From the NCBI RefSeq assembly GCF_026242055.1, contig NZ_JAPJDL010000006.1, positions 124,001 to 188,000 on the forward strand: a stretch of 64,000 nucleotides of DNA, read 5' to 3'. Shown piece after piece: positions 1-10,038 of the stretch (positions are counted from its first letter, which is position 1; each line of letters opens with the position of its first letter). A program made the translations under genes and the position numbers. The notes beneath the pieces were generated by a model. It was not told the DNA's origin. It worked only from the letters and a program-made list of their open reading frames with translations, and did no database searches. The stretch comes from Lentzea sp. NEAU-D7. GTDB lineage: Bacteria; Actinomycetota; Actinomycetes; Mycobacteriales; Pseudonocardiaceae.

Positions 1-687
1 GGCGGCTTCGCGATCGGCCGCGGTCCCGGCTACAGCGCGACCACGCTGGCCTGGGTCGAGGCGGGCGGTGTGTGGGTGCACGTGTCGTTGCGCGGCGGTG
101 ACGAGGAAGGCGAGGACTGGCACGTCGCCGGCATGCGCGCCAACAAGCAGAACGTGTTCGACGACTTCCACTCCGCCGCGGAGCGCCTGGTCCGCGACGG
201 GTGGACCACGCCTCAGCAGCTGGCGATCATGGGAGGCTCCAACGGCGGCCTGCTGGTGGGCGCCGCGCTGACCCAGCGCCCGGAGCTCTACGCGGCGGTG
301 GTGTGCTCAGCGCCACTGCTCGACATGGTGCGCTACGAGAAGTTCCTGCTCGGACGGTTGTGGGCCGACGAGTACGGCAGCGCAAGCGTTTCCGAGGAGC
401 TGGGCTGGTTGCTCTCCTACTCTCCTTATCACCGAGTGGTAACGGACGTTGAGTACCCTTCGGTCTTGTTCACGGTGTTCGAGTCGGATTCTCGTGTGGA
501 CCCCAACCACGCCAGGAAGATGTGCGCGGCACTGCAGCACGCTTCGTCCAGTGATCCGACCAAGCACCCCGTGCTGATCCGCCGCGAGACCGAGGTCGGT
601 CACGCGGGCCGGTCCGTCAGCCGGACGGTGGCTCTCGCCGTGGACCAGCTGACGTTTCTCGCGAATGCCACCGGCATGGAGTTGTAG
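1..687 (+). CDS. Prolyl oligopeptidase family (S9) serine peptidase, C-terminal part
   Basis: Frame 1 is open from the first base, so the 5' end lies outside the window; 228 codons of the catalytic alpha/beta-hydrolase domain remain. The nucleophile elbow GGSNGG is present with Ser codon 238-240. The Asp of the DSRVD segment (487-489) and the His of EVGHAG (601-603) fit the rest of the Ser-Asp-His triad of the prolyl oligopeptidase/oligopeptidase B family, which cleaves short peptides, usually after proline or basic residues. The N-terminal beta-propeller gate expected for this family is not visible. The stop is followed 15 bases later by the MscS-like gene on the same strand, so the two may be co-transcribed. 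Substrate preference cannot be told from this part. Confidence 0.9.
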   Translation, partial: GGFAIGRGPGYSATTLAWVEAGGVWVHVSLRGGDEEGEDWHVAGMRANKQNVFDDFHSAAERLVRDGWTTPQQLAIMGGSNGGLLVGAALTQRPELYAAVVCSAPLLDMVRYEKFLLGRLWADEYGSASVSEELGWLLSYSPYHRVVTDVEYPSVLFTVFESDSRVDPNHARKMCAALQHASSSDPTKHPVLIRRETEVGHAGRSVSRTVALAVDQLTFLANATGMEL

Positions 688-702
688 GAGGGCACGACCA
701 AC

Positions 703-1611
703 GTGTTGGCGACGAGTCCTGTGGATGACGCCGCGAACAAGACCGCGCAGGCGGTCGAGTTCTTCGAGAGGTACGGCCCCACGATCCTGGCGGGCGCGAT
801 CAAGATCATCTTGATCCTGATCGCGGCGTTCGTGATCAGGGCCATGCTGCGCAAGGTCATCGACCGGATCACCACGCCCGGCAAGCAGGGCAAGAAGCCG
901 GGCCTGCTCAAGCCGTTGCGGGAACGCGCACCGCAGGCGCTCGGCAACCTCATCTCCGAGCGCCGCGAGCAGCGCGCCCGCACGATCGGCTCCGTGCTGA
1001 AGTCCATCGTCACGATCCTGATCTTCGGAATAGCGTTCCTCGAGATCCTCATCGTGGTGGGCATCAACATCACACCGATCCTGACCTCGGCGGGCATCCT
1101 GGGCGTCGCCATCGGTTTCGGCGCCCAGAACCTGGTGAAGGACTTCCTCGCCGGCATGTTCATGCTGCTGGAGGACCAGTACGGCGTCGGTGACGTGGTC
1201 GACCTCGGCCCCGCCACCGGCACCGTCGAGGCCGTCGCGCTGCGCACCACCACGATCCGGGACACGGGCGGCACGGTCTGGTACGTCCGCAACGGCGAGA
1301 TCCTGCGCGTCGGCAACTCGTCGCAGGGCTTCGCGATCGCCGTCGTCGACCTGCCGCTGAGCTACGGCGCGAACCTCGCCGAGGCCACCGGGGTGCTGGA
1401 GCGCACGGTCGCCGAGGTGGCCGACAAGGACCCGCTGAAGGCGGACATCACGGCCAAGCCCGAGGTGCTCGGCGTCGAGAAGTTCACGCCGGAGGGCATC
1501 ACCCTGCGGGTCACCGCGAAGACGCGCCCCGGCCGTCAGTGGGCGGTCCAGCGCAACCTGCGCGCGCAGCTGATGCCCGCGCTCGAGGAAGCGGGCTTCA
1601 CCGCCAAGTGA
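703..1611 (+). CDS. MscS-family small-conductance mechanosensitive channel
   Basis: A 302-residue membrane channel that should open under membrane tension and release small solutes in hypo-osmotic shock. Hydrophobic helices lie at about residues 29-48 and 95-124, and the pore-lining third helix is at about 129-165 with the family's Gly/Ala-rich pattern ([16 protein letters not shown]). A soluble beta/alpha-beta C-terminal domain follows. The GTG start at 703 was chosen because AGGAGGG at 686-692 lies about 10 bases upstream. The gene follows the peptidase by 15 bases and may share its transcript. The length is typical of simple MscS proteins without an extra cytosolic sensor domain. Confidence 0.92.
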   Translation: MLATSPVDDAANKTAQAVEFFERYGPTILAGAIKIILILIAAFVIRAMLRKVIDRITTPGKQGKKPGLLKPLRERAPQALGNLISERREQRARTIGSVLKSIVTILIFGIAFLEILIVVGINITPILTSAGILGVAIGFGAQNLVKDFLAGMFMLLEDQYGVGDVVDLGPATGTVEAVALRTTTIRDTGGTVWYVRNGEILRVGNSSQGFAIAVVDLPLSYGANLAEATGVLERTVAEVADKDPLKADITAKPEVLGVEKFTPEGITLRVTAKTRPGRQWAVQRNLRAQLMPALEEAGFTAK

Positions 1612-1729
1612 GTTAGAACACCCATTCGAGACGATGATCATCCGGCGTCCTGCCAGTTCACAACGCTATGGCGGAGCCAACAGCCGGGGCGGCCTGCAGG
1701 CGGTGGCCCTCGTGAGTCAGGATGGGTAC

Positions 1730-2113
1730 GTGGGAAACCCCGTGAGCTTCTTCGAACAGGTCGGTGGCGAGGAGACGTTCCACCGCATCGTCGCGCGCTT
1801 CTACCAAGAGGTGAAGGCCGACGAGATCCTCCTCCCGCTCTACCCCGAAGAGGACCTCGGACCTGCGGAGGAGCGGCTGCGGCTGTTCCTCATGCAGTAC
1901 TGGGGCGGACCCCACACCTACTCGGACAACCGGGGCCACCCGAGGCTGCGGATGCGTCACGTCCCGTTCAAGATCGGCCCGATCGAGCGGGACGCGTGGC
2001 TGCGCTGCATGAGGATCGCCGTCGACGAGGCCGGCTTGGACGAGGCTCACCGCAAGCAGCTCTGGGACTACATGGAGATGGCCGCGAACAGCTTGATGAA
2101 CAGCTGGTCCTGA
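1730..2113 (+). CDS. glbO: Group II truncated haemoglobin
   Basis: A 127-residue 2-on-2 globin of the GlbO type, which binds haem and is associated in actinobacteria with O2 handling and oxidative or nitrosative stress. The YWGGP segment, the proximal-His stretch [12 protein letters not shown] and the Trp of the G helix (RDAWLRCM) are characteristic. The frame is open further upstream from 1634, but homology begins only at about [11 protein letters not shown]. The GTG at 1730 gives the usual length of about 128 residues; GTG codons at 1712 or 1742 are alternatives. It is followed by a GH13 glucosidase, the same order as Rv2470-Rv2471 in M. tuberculosis, so this is a conserved neighbourhood. 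Confidence 0.92.
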   Translation: MGNPVSFFEQVGGEETFHRIVARFYQEVKADEILLPLYPEEDLGPAEERLRLFLMQYWGGPHTYSDNRGHPRLRMRHVPFKIGPIERDAWLRCMRIAVDEAGLDEAHRKQLWDYMEMAANSLMNSWS

Positions 2114-2170
2114 CCGCCCATCACCCGTTCGGGTCCTTTAGCAGCGAGACGAATGGCAGGATGACCCCCC

Positions 2171-3763
2171 GTGCGCCGATCCTCCGACCTCACCCCTGAG
2201 ATCGCCGAAGAGTCCGCCTGGTGGCGTGACGCCGTCTTCTACCAGGTCTACGTGCGTTCGTTCGCCGACTCCAACGGCGACGGCGTGGGTGACCTCGACG
2301 GCATCCGTTCCCGCCTCGGCTACCTGGAACTGCTCGGGGTCGACGCCCTGTGGCTCACCCCGTTCTACCGCTCACCGATGGCCGACCACGGCTACGACGT
2401 GGCCGACCCGCGTGACGTCGACCCGCTGTTCGGCGACCTGGCCGCGTTCGACCGGCTGGTGGCGGACGCGCACGAGCACAACATCCGGGTGACGGTCGAC
2501 CTGGTCCCGAACCACTCGAGCGACCTGCACGAGTGGTTCCAGGAGGCCCTGCAGGCCGGTCCGGGCAGCATGGAGCGCGCCCGCTACATCTTCCGCGAGG
2601 GCCGCGGCTTCGACGGCTCGCAGCCGCCGAACAACTGGGTCTCCGTCTTCGGCGGCCCCGCGTGGACCCGAGTGCCGGACGGCCAGTGGTACCTGCACCT
2701 GTTCGCGCCGGAGCAGCCCGACCTCAACTGGGAGCACCCGGAGGTCCGCGCCGACCTGGAGCGCACGCTGCGCTTCTGGCTGGACCGCGGTGTCGACGGC
2801 TTCCGCATCGACGTGGCCCACGGCATGGCCAAGCCGGAAGGCCTGCAGGACATGGAGATCCGCACGCAGGTGCCGGGCGTGCTGTCCGACGACGTGCACG
2901 ACCCGCGCTTCGACAACGACGGCGTGCACGAGATCCACCGCATGATCCGCAAGGTCATGGACGGCTACCCCGGCACCATGGCCGTGGGCGAGATCTGGGT
3001 GAAGGACGACGAGCGCTTCGCCGCCTACGTCCGCCCCGACGAGCTGCACCTGGGCTTCAACTTCCGGCTGGTCGAGGCCGGCTTCGACGCCGACGCCGTC
3101 CGCACGGCCATCGAGCACTCGCTGGCGGCGGTCGCCCTGACCGGCACGCCCGCGACGTGGACGCTGTCGAACCACGACGTGGTGCGCCACGTGACCCGCT
3201 ACGGCGGCGGCGCGCTGGGCGAGCAGCGGGCCCGCGCGATGACGCTGGTCGAGCTGGCGCTGCCGGGCGTGATCTACCTGTACAACGGCGAAGAGCTCGG
3301 CCTGCCCAACGTGGAGCTGCCGGACTGGGCCCTCCAGGACCCGACCTGGGAGCGTTCCGGCCACACCGAGCGCGGCCGTGACGGCTGCCGCGTGCCGATC
3401 CCGTGGGAGGGCACCAGCCCGCCGTTCGGGTTCTCCACGGCCGTGAACACCTGGCTGCCGCAGCCGAACGAGTGGGACCACCTCACGGCCGAGGCGCAGC
3501 TGGAGGACCCGGGCTCGATGCTCTCGCTCTACCGCGAGGCGCTGGAGCACCGGAAGTCCAACGCGGGCTTCGCCGGCGAGGAGCTCGAGTGGTACGGCGC
3601 CCCGGCCGGCTGCTTCGCGTTCCGGCGCAAGGGCGGCGGGCTGATCTGCGCCCTGAACACCTCGGGCGCGTCCGTGCCGCTGCCTCCCGGCCAGGTGCTG
3701 CTGTCGTCCGGTCCGATGGACGGCGACCAGTTGCCGCCGGACACCGCGGTCTGGCTCGTCTGA
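2171..3763 (+). CDS. GH13 alpha-glucosidase (oligo-1,6-glucosidase / AglA type)
   Basis: A 530-residue glycoside hydrolase family 13 enzyme, predicted cytosolic (no signal peptide), acting on alpha-glucosidic bonds of malto- or isomalto-oligosaccharides or trehalose-like substrates. The four GH13 regions are present: DLVPNHSS (110-117), GFRIDVAHG with nucleophile Asp214, VGEIWV with acid/base Glu274, and TLSNHDVVRH with Asp336. The start is the GTG at 2171, with a modest AGGAT about 9 bases upstream. It follows glbO by 57 bases and ends at a strong hairpin that also serves the convergent gene. Exact linkage specificity cannot be assigned from sequence alone. Confidence 0.93.
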   Translation: MRRSSDLTPEIAEESAWWRDAVFYQVYVRSFADSNGDGVGDLDGIRSRLGYLELLGVDALWLTPFYRSPMADHGYDVADPRDVDPLFGDLAAFDRLVADAHEHNIRVTVDLVPNHSSDLHEWFQEALQAGPGSMERARYIFREGRGFDGSQPPNNWVSVFGGPAWTRVPDGQWYLHLFAPEQPDLNWEHPEVRADLERTLRFWLDRGVDGFRIDVAHGMAKPEGLQDMEIRTQVPGVLSDDVHDPRFDNDGVHEIHRMIRKVMDGYPGTMAVGEIWVKDDERFAAYVRPDELHLGFNFRLVEAGFDADAVRTAIEHSLAAVALTGTPATWTLSNHDVVRHVTRYGGGALGEQRARAMTLVELALPGVIYLYNGEELGLPNVELPDWALQDPTWERSGHTERGRDGCRVPIPWEGTSPPFGFSTAVNTWLPQPNEWDHLTAEAQLEDPGSMLSLYREALEHRKSNAGFAGEELEWYGAPAGCFAFRRKGGGLICALNTSGASVPLPPGQVLLSSGPMDGDQLPPDTAVWLV

Positions 3764-3771
3764 GTTCTGGC

Positions 3772-3821
3772 GAACGCGGAACAGCGCCCCAGGCCGTGGC
3801 CCGGGGCGCTGTTCCGCGTTC
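3772..3821 (+). terminator. Bidirectional terminator hairpin
   Basis: A perfect 19-bp stem (3772-3790 with 3803-3821) around a 12-base loop lies between the convergent glucosidase and the minus-strand hypothetical gene ending at 3831. There is no long U tract on either side, as is usual in actinobacteria. It can act for both directions. Confidence 0.9.
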
Positions 3822-3830
3822 TGGGAAGAG

Positions 3831-4460
3831 TCAGACGAGCAGCGGCAGCATGGAGTGGCGGCGCCGGACGACCGCGCCGTACCGGGCGTCGATCCGCACC
3901 CACGAGTCGGTCGCGGTCACCCGCACGTCACCGTCCTCGCCGAGGAAACCCATGCCCGACAACGCGAACAGGACCCGCAGCGGGATCTTGACGTCCAGTC
4001 CGGACCCGCTGACGGTGATCACCGTCTGGTCCAGCAACGAGGCGGGCGGTGTGCCCTGCGGGCCGGTGTTCTCCCGCGCCACCTCGACGCCTTCGTCGGC
4101 CAGTTTCGCGACGACCTCGACCGGCAGCCGGTCGACCACCAGCCAGCCCTCGGCGGGCGGCAGGGCCGAGCGCCACATCAGGTCCTTGGCGGGGCCCGGA
4201 TCGATGCGTTCGTCGCGCATCACCGCGAGGCCCGTCAGCAGCTCCGAGCCGGACACCGTGACGTCCGCCGGAGTCGCTTGTCCCGCAACGGTTCGCGTCG
4301 CGAGCGTGTCGAACGGCGTGGCCACCCACGCGTCGAGCAGCTCCTCGTCGCGGTTGCGCAGCCGCACGACGGACTGCGCGTCGAGCCGCACGGCCCGCGC
4401 GGCGAACGCCCCGAGGTCGTCTCTCTCGGCCGCATCGGCCAACACCAGCTCAGGCACCAT
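3831..4460 (-). CDS. Conserved actinobacterial protein of unknown function (Rv2474c-like position)
   Basis: A 209-residue soluble protein with no signal peptide or membrane segment and no catalytic motif I recognise. Position and general character match the conserved hypothetical Rv2474c that sits between aglA and the thioesterase in M. tuberculosis. Its ATG overlaps the end of the upstream thioesterase gene by 11 bases (4450-4460), so translation is probably coupled and the two proteins may work together. The C-terminus is basic (RYGAVVRRRHSM). Function is unknown. Confidence 0.8.
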   Translation of the reverse strand: MVPELVLADAAERDDLGAFAARAVRLDAQSVVRLRNRDEELLDAWVATPFDTLATRTVAGQATPADVTVSGSELLTGLAVMRDERIDPGPAKDLMWRSALPPAEGWLVVDRLPVEVVAKLADEGVEVARENTGPQGTPPASLLDQTVITVSGSGLDVKIPLRVLFALSGMGFLGEDGDVRVTATDSWVRIDARYGAVVRRRHSMLPLLV

Positions 4461-4881
4461 TTCCCCCTGCCCGCCACCCGGCGAGAAAGTCGCGCTCGGC
4501 TTCGGTGAGCCGGCGCGGTCGCGCTGTCGTCACGTTGTAGGGCGCCATGAGCGTCTCCGCCCTGACCACCACCGGGCTGTCCGCCTCACGGCCGCTGCGC
4601 ACCACGTAGTCGAGCGTCAGCGAAGCGGACTTCAGCTCCCGCACCGACATCTCCACCACGATGCTCTCGCCGGTGAACACGATCGGCGCGAGGTACTCGA
4701 CCACGAGCTTCGCCACGACCATGCCCTCGGCCAGTTCCTTGACGCCGTGGCGGGCGGCCTCGGTGAACAGCAGCTCGATGCGGGCTTCTTCGAGCAACGT
4801 CACCGTGTTCGCGTGGTTGACGTGACCGAACGCATCCATGTCCGACCATCGAGGCCGCACACCAGTGACGAAGACACCCAT
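4450..4881 (-). CDS. Acyl-CoA thioesterase, 4HBT hotdog fold
   Basis: A 143-residue single-hotdog protein of the YbgC/4-hydroxybenzoyl-CoA thioesterase group, expected to hydrolyse acyl-CoA or acyl-ACP thioesters as a multimer. The signature segment near the N-terminus (RWSDMDAFGHVNHANTVTLL) contains the catalytic Asp, and a Glu follows in LLEEAR. It is the upstream gene of a pair with the conserved protein at 3831-4460 and overlaps it by 11 bases. The order thioesterase-hypothetical beside gdh matches Rv2475c-Rv2474c. The natural acyl substrate is unknown. Confidence 0.88.
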   Translation of the reverse strand: MGVFVTGVRPRWSDMDAFGHVNHANTVTLLEEARIELLFTEAARHGVKELAEGMVVAKLVVEYLAPIVFTGESIVVEMSVRELKSASLTLDYVVRSGREADSPVVVRAETLMAPYNVTTARPRRLTEAERDFLAGWRAGGNGA

Positions 4882-5045
4882 GCAGGGACCCTACCGTTGA
4901 CCGGCGCGCACAGGACCTCCACACCGGACGACTGAGAACCGACAGGCAGCTCTCGCTACTCGATCCACCTCCCACGCCGCGGTGGGACGACCATCGCGGT
5001 CGGTGTCGCGCTGCTGGTCGTGGTCGGGCAGCCCCTGACGAAAGC

Positions 5046-5077
5046 GGGGCGCCGCGGAAGTGACTCCGCGGCGCCCC
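5046..5077 (-). terminator. Terminator hairpin downstream of gdh
   Basis: A 12-bp perfect stem (5046-5057 with 5066-5077, extendable by one A-T pair) closes an 8-base loop starting 18 bases beyond the gdh stop codon on the minus strand. No other gene ends here, so it is assigned to gdh. Confidence 0.8.
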
Positions 5078-5094
5078 GGTTCTCGTTCGTGCTC

Positions 5095-8000
5095 CTACCT
5101 GACCATGCTCCGCACCTGGCGGGCGGCGACGGACAGGGTCGCGAGGTCCAGCTGGTGGACCCGGTTGATCTCCTCCAGCGCGCCACGCGCGCGGGCCAGG
5201 CGGGAGGCGTTGGCCTGCTCCCACTTGGAGATCTTCTCGGTGGCCGTGTCGCCCTCGTCGCTCGCCCTCAGCACGTCGACGGAGATGGCCCGCAGCGACG
5301 AGTAGAAGTCGTCGCGGAGAGCCAGCCGCGCCAGCGCGTGCCAGCGGTTGCCCCGCTCCAGGCTCGTCACCGAGTCCAGCATGTGGTCGATGTCGAGGTG
5401 GTCGGACAGCGCGAAGTACAGCTCGGCGGTCTCCCGGTGCGTGCGCTCCGGGCCCGCTCCGCCGGTCGGACCGAACTCGCGTTCGGCCAGTTCGGCGATC
5501 TCGGTGACGTCGAGCAGGCCGTACATGTAGAGCAGCGCGGCCACCTTGCGGGCCAGCTCGGCCGGGACGCCCTGTTCGACGTACCGGTCCGCCTTGCCCG
5601 CGACGACGTCCAGTTCCTTGCCCTGCAACAGCTCGAAGGCGAACGGGCTGAGCTGCTCGACCACGCCGCGGAAGCGGTTGATCGTCGAGCCCACCGCGAG
5701 CGGCTGCGGGCGGTTCGACAGCAGCCAGCGGGACGCCCTGTCCAGCAGGCGGCGGGTCTCCAGGACCATGCTGTCCTGGACGTCCGTCGGCACCGCGGTG
5801 TCCAGCGCCTCGATCTCGCGCCAGATCGACGGCAGGTCGAAGACCTGGGTGACCACGGCGTACGCGCGGACCGCGTCCGTCACCGACGCGCTCATCTCCT
5901 CGGCCAGGCGGAAGGCGAAGGAGATGCCGCCGCCGTCGACGACCTCGTTCACGACGACCGTCGTGATGATCTGCCGTGCCAGCGGGTGGTTGGGGATCGC
6001 GGCGCCGAAGCGTTCCCGCAGCAGGCTCGGGAAGTAGTCCGGGAGCTTGCGGGTGAACGTGTCGATCGTCGGGATGTCGCTCGCCAGCAGCTCTTCCTTC
6101 AGCGTGAGCTTCGTGAACGCGAGCAGCGTGGCGAGCTCCGGCGACGTGAGACCCGCGCCGTTCTTCTCCAGCGCCTTGAACTCCGCCGCGCTCGGCATCG
6201 CCTCCAGCTTGCGGTTGAGCGCGCCGCGCGCCTCCAGGTCGGCCGTGAGGCGCGCGTGCACCGACAGCATCGGGGCCGCGTGCGCCCGGCTGACGCCGAG
6301 GACGTTGTTCTGCGAGTAGTTGTCCGCCAGCACGAGGTCGCTGACCTCGTCGGTCATCTCCGCGAGGACCTCGTTGCGCTGCACCTGCTCCAGCGACCCC
6401 TCCCGGACCAGCTGGTCCAGCAGGATCTTGATGTTGACCTCGTGGTCGGAGCAGTCGACGCCGGCGGAGTTGTCGAGCGCGTCGGTGTTGACCTTGCCGC
6501 CAGCGCGCGCGAACTCGATGCGGCCGCGCTGGGTCAGGCCCAGGTTGCCGCCCTCACCGACGACCTTGACGCGCAGCTCGTCGCCGTTGACGCGGATCGA
6601 GTCGTTCGCCTTGTCGCCGACGTCGCCGTGCGACTCGGTCGACGCCTTGACGTACGTGCCGATGCCGCCGTTCCACAGCAGGTCGACCGGCGCGAGCAGG
6701 ATCGCCTTCTTGAGCTCCGGCGGGGACAGCTTCACGACGCCCTCGTCGAGCCCGAGCGCGACGCGGGCCTGCTCGGAGATCGGGATCGACTTGGCGGTGA
6801 GCGGGAAGATGCCGCCGCCCTCGCTGATCAGCGAGCGGTCGTAGTCGTCCCACGACGAGCGCGGCACGTTGAACAGGCGCACGCGCTCGGCGAACGACGT
6901 GTCCGCGACCGGGTTCGGGTCGATGAAGATGTGCCGGTGGTCGAACGCGGCCACGAGCCGGATGTGCTCCGAGAGCATCATGCCGTTGCCGAACACGTCA
7001 CCGGACATGTCGCCGATGCCGACGACGGTGAACTCCTCGGTCTGCGTGTCCACGCCGAGCTCGCGGAACGAGCGCTTGACGCTCTCCCACGCGCCCTTGG
7101 CCGTGATGCCCATGGCCTTGTGGTCGTAGCCGATCGAGCCGCCGGAGGCGAACGCGTCGCCCAGCCAGAAGCCGTAGCTCTGGCTCACGCCGTTCGCGAT
7201 GTCGGAGAACGTCGCGGTGCCCTTGTCCGCGGCGACGACCAGGTACGTGTCGTCGGCGTCGTAGCGCACTACCTGCGGCGCGGGCACGACCTCGTTGTTG
7301 ATCAGGTTGTCGGTGAGGTCGAGCAGGCCCGAGATGAACATCTTGTAGCAGGCGATGCCCTCGGACATGAAGTTCTCGCGGTCGATGCCGGGGTCGCCGG
7401 TGGGGGCGATCGGCTTCTTGACGACGAAGCCGCCCTTCGCGCCGACGGGCACGATCACGGCGTTCTTCACGGCCTGCGCCTTGACCAGGCCGAGCACCTC
7501 CGTGCGGAAGTCCTCGCGGCGGTCGGACCAGCGCAGGCCACCGCGCGCGACGCTGCCGAAGCGCAGGTGCACGCCCTCGACCCGCGGCGAGTACACGAAG
7601 ATCTCGAACTTCGGCCGCGGCTGCGGCAGGTCCGGGATGGCCTGCGGGTCGAGCTTGACCGACAGGTACGGCCGCGCGTTGCCGTCCGCGTCGCGGAAGA
7701 AGTAGTTCGTCCGCAGCGTGGCGTTGATCAGCGTGAGCAGGTTGCGCAGGATCCGGTCCGCGTCGAGGCTCGTGACGTCGTCGATCAGCTTGCCGGTCTC
7801 GACGACCATCGTCTCGGTGCGGTCGGCGCGCGTGGCGTCGTCGAGCCGCGGGTCGAACCGGGCCTCGAACAACGCGACCAGCGCGATGGCCACGCTGGTG
7901 TGGCCGAGCACGGCGTCCTCGATGTAGTCCTGCGAGTACGGCGTGCCCGCCTGCCGCAGGTACTTCGCGTACGCGCGCAGCATCGCTGCCTGCTGCCAGG

Positions 8001-10038
8001 TGAGCCCGGCCTGCAGCACCAGCGAGTTGAACCTGTCGACCTCGGCCTCACCGCGCCAGACGGCGGCGAACGCGTCCTGGAAGCGCACGCGCACGTTGTC
8101 GAGGTCTTCCTCGGACAGCTGGGCGAGCGCGGCCTTGTCGATGCGCAGGCCGAAGTCGTAGATCCAGCACTGCACGCCGTCTTCGCGCGCGATCTCGTAC
8201 GGCCGCTCGTCGACCACGATGACGCCCATGCGCTGCAGCATCGGCAGCACGTCCGACAGGGTGATGCCCTCGCCGGTCACGAAGAGCTTGAAGCGCCGCT
8301 CCCCCGCCTCGGCGTCCTCGGGCACGTAGAAGACCATGTCGAGGTCGCCCTCGACGAGGGCCTCGATGCGCCGGTAGTCCTCGAGCCCCGTGGCGGCGGA
8401 GAAGTCCTCCTTGTAGGCCTCCGGGAAGACCGTGGCGAACCGCTGGCCCTGCTCCGTGGCCGACTCGGCGCCGAGCTCGCCGTTGTCACCGACGACGGCC
8501 TCGACCATGCGGTCGTCCCAGCTGCGCACGGCCTCGGCGAGCTTGGCCTGGATCGCCTGGACGTCCGGCTCCAGCGTGCGCGCCGGGTCCGTGTGCACCA
8601 TGAAGTGCACGCGGGCCAGCGCGGACTCGCCGATGCGCGCGCTGTACTCGAGGTTCAGCCCGCCGAGCTCGGCGAGCAGCACCTCCTGCATCGCGAGGCG
8701 GCTCGTCGTCGTGTAGCGGTCGCGCGGCAGGTACACCAGGCACGAGAAGAAGCGGCCGAACGGGTCGCGGCGCAGGAACAGCCGCAGCCGGCGGCGTTCC
8801 GCGAGCGCGATGACACCCGTCGTCGTCTGGTAGAGCGTCTCGGCGTCCACCGAGAACAGCTCGGTGCGCGGGTAGTTCTGGATGACCTCGAGCATCCGCT
8901 GGCCGGAGTACGACTGCAGCGGGAAGCCCGCGCGGTGGATCACGTCGCGCACGCGGCGCTCGATCACCGGGATGTCGAGCACGTTCTCGTGCAGCGCGGT
9001 GGTGCTGAAGATGCCCAGGAAGCGGTGCTCGCCGGAGACGTTGCCCTCGGCGTCGAACGTCTTCACGCCCACGTAGTAGGGGTAGACGCTGCGGTGCACG
9101 CTGCTCTGCGCGCTCGCCTGCGTCAGCACCAGCAGGTCGGGGCTGAGCGCCTGCGCGCCGTTGTCCGGCCCGGCGGTGAGGCTGCGCGCGGCGAGGCTGT
9201 CCTGGCGCAGCACGCCGAGACCGCTCGCGAGCACGGCCCGCAGCGCGGGTTCGCCGTCCTCCTGCACCAGCTCGTACTGCCGGTAGCCCATGAACGTGAA
9301 GTGCCCGTCCGCGAGCCACCTGAGCAGCTTCGAGCCGTCCTCGGTGGCCTCGGAGGACTCCTTCTCGAGCTCCTCGGCCAGCTGCAGCGCCGTGGCGGCC
9401 ATGCGGTCGGTGTCCTCGACGACCTCGCGGACGTCGGTCAGCACCGACAGCAGCCGCGTCTCGAGCTCGCGGGCACGGTCGGGGTCGGTGATGAGGTCGA
9501 CCTCGATGTTCATCCACGACTCGGCCAGCGCGTCGGCGGGCGGATCGGCCGGATCGGCGGTCGGCAGCACCTCGATGCGTTCGCCGGTGACCGGGTCGCG
9601 CCGCACGACGACGATCGGGTGCACGACTCGCTGCACCTGCACGCCACCCCGCGTCAGCTCGGACGCGACCGAGTCGACGAGGTAGGGCATGTCGTCGGTG
9701 ACGACCTGGACCACGGTGACGGGACACTGCCACCCGTCGGTCGCGCGGGTCGGGTTCAGGATGCGCACCGCGGCGCGTCCGGGAACCCGGCTCTCGGCGA
9801 GCTGGTAGTTCGACCGCACCGCTCCGACCAGGTCCACCGGGTCGTCGTCGTTGACTTCCTCGGCGGGCACGTGCCGGTAGAAGAGGCGGATCAGATCAGC
9901 GAGTTCGGGGGCATTGGCGGCGGCCCGTTCGATCAGCTCGTCACGGACCTGCTCAGGACTGGCCGTTGGACTGCCATCACCCGCGGCGGTGGCCGCGGAG
10001 ACGTCGTCGGTTCGGGTCGGGGCTCCAGTCGAGGTCAT
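5095..10038 (-). CDS. gdh: NAD-specific glutamate dehydrogenase, 180-kDa class
   Basis: A 1647-residue enzyme of the large (L_180) NAD-dependent glutamate dehydrogenase class, which deaminates glutamate to 2-oxoglutarate and ammonium and feeds amino-acid carbon into the TCA cycle. The length is close to M. tuberculosis Gdh. The long N-terminal regulatory part with ACT-like segments is followed by the catalytic core, which contains GGLRWSDRREDFRTEVLGL and VGAKGGFVVKKP. In mycobacteria this enzyme is restrained by the FHA protein GarA; GarA is not in this window. ATG at 10038 has GGAG about 10 bases upstream. It lies downstream of the large TPR protein and ettA on the same strand, as Rv2476c lies next to Rv2477c, but here a large gene is inserted between them. 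Confidence 0.96.
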   Translation of the reverse strand: MTSTGAPTRTDDVSAATAAGDGSPTASPEQVRDELIERAAANAPELADLIRLFYRHVPAEEVNDDDPVDLVGAVRSNYQLAESRVPGRAAVRILNPTRATDGWQCPVTVVQVVTDDMPYLVDSVASELTRGGVQVQRVVHPIVVVRRDPVTGERIEVLPTADPADPPADALAESWMNIEVDLITDPDRARELETRLLSVLTDVREVVEDTDRMAATALQLAEELEKESSEATEDGSKLLRWLADGHFTFMGYRQYELVQEDGEPALRAVLASGLGVLRQDSLAARSLTAGPDNGAQALSPDLLVLTQASAQSSVHRSVYPYYVGVKTFDAEGNVSGEHRFLGIFSTTALHENVLDIPVIERRVRDVIHRAGFPLQSYSGQRMLEVIQNYPRTELFSVDAETLYQTTTGVIALAERRRLRLFLRRDPFGRFFSCLVYLPRDRYTTTSRLAMQEVLLAELGGLNLEYSARIGESALARVHFMVHTDPARTLEPDVQAIQAKLAEAVRSWDDRMVEAVVGDNGELGAESATEQGQRFATVFPEAYKEDFSAATGLEDYRRIEALVEGDLDMVFYVPEDAEAGERRFKLFVTGEGITLSDVLPMLQRMGVIVVDERPYEIAREDGVQCWIYDFGLRIDKAALAQLSEEDLDNVRVRFQDAFAAVWRGEAEVDRFNSLVLQAGLTWQQAAMLRAYAKYLRQAGTPYSQDYIEDAVLGHTSVAIALVALFEARFDPRLDDATRADRTETMVVETGKLIDDVTSLDADRILRNLLTLINATLRTNYFFRDADGNARPYLSVKLDPQAIPDLPQPRPKFEIFVYSPRVEGVHLRFGSVARGGLRWSDRREDFRTEVLGLVKAQAVKNAVIVPVGAKGGFVVKKPIAPTGDPGIDRENFMSEGIACYKMFISGLLDLTDNLINNEVVPAPQVVRYDADDTYLVVAADKGTATFSDIANGVSQSYGFWLGDAFASGGSIGYDHKAMGITAKGAWESVKRSFRELGVDTQTEEFTVVGIGDMSGDVFGNGMMLSEHIRLVAAFDHRHIFIDPNPVADTSFAERVRLFNVPRSSWDDYDRSLISEGGGIFPLTAKSIPISEQARVALGLDEGVVKLSPPELKKAILLAPVDLLWNGGIGTYVKASTESHGDVGDKANDSIRVNGDELRVKVVGEGGNLGLTQRGRIEFARAGGKVNTDALDNSAGVDCSDHEVNIKILLDQLVREGSLEQVQRNEVLAEMTDEVSDLVLADNYSQNNVLGVSRAHAAPMLSVHARLTADLEARGALNRKLEAMPSAAEFKALEKNGAGLTSPELATLLAFTKLTLKEELLASDIPTIDTFTRKLPDYFPSLLRERFGAAIPNHPLARQIITTVVVNEVVDGGGISFAFRLAEEMSASVTDAVRAYAVVTQVFDLPSIWREIEALDTAVPTDVQDSMVLETRRLLDRASRWLLSNRPQPLAVGSTINRFRGVVEQLSPFAFELLQGKELDVVAGKADRYVEQGVPAELARKVAALLYMYGLLDVTEIAELAEREFGPTGGAGPERTHRETAELYFALSDHLDIDHMLDSVTSLERGNRWHALARLALRDDFYSSLRAISVDVLRASDEGDTATEKISKWEQANASRLARARGALEEINRVHQLDLATLSVAARQVRSMVR

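Noticed and set aside
307..1641. Minus-strand open frame antisense to the peptidase and MscS genes
   Set aside because: The plus-strand genes have recognisable catalytic and pore motifs; the minus frame has none.
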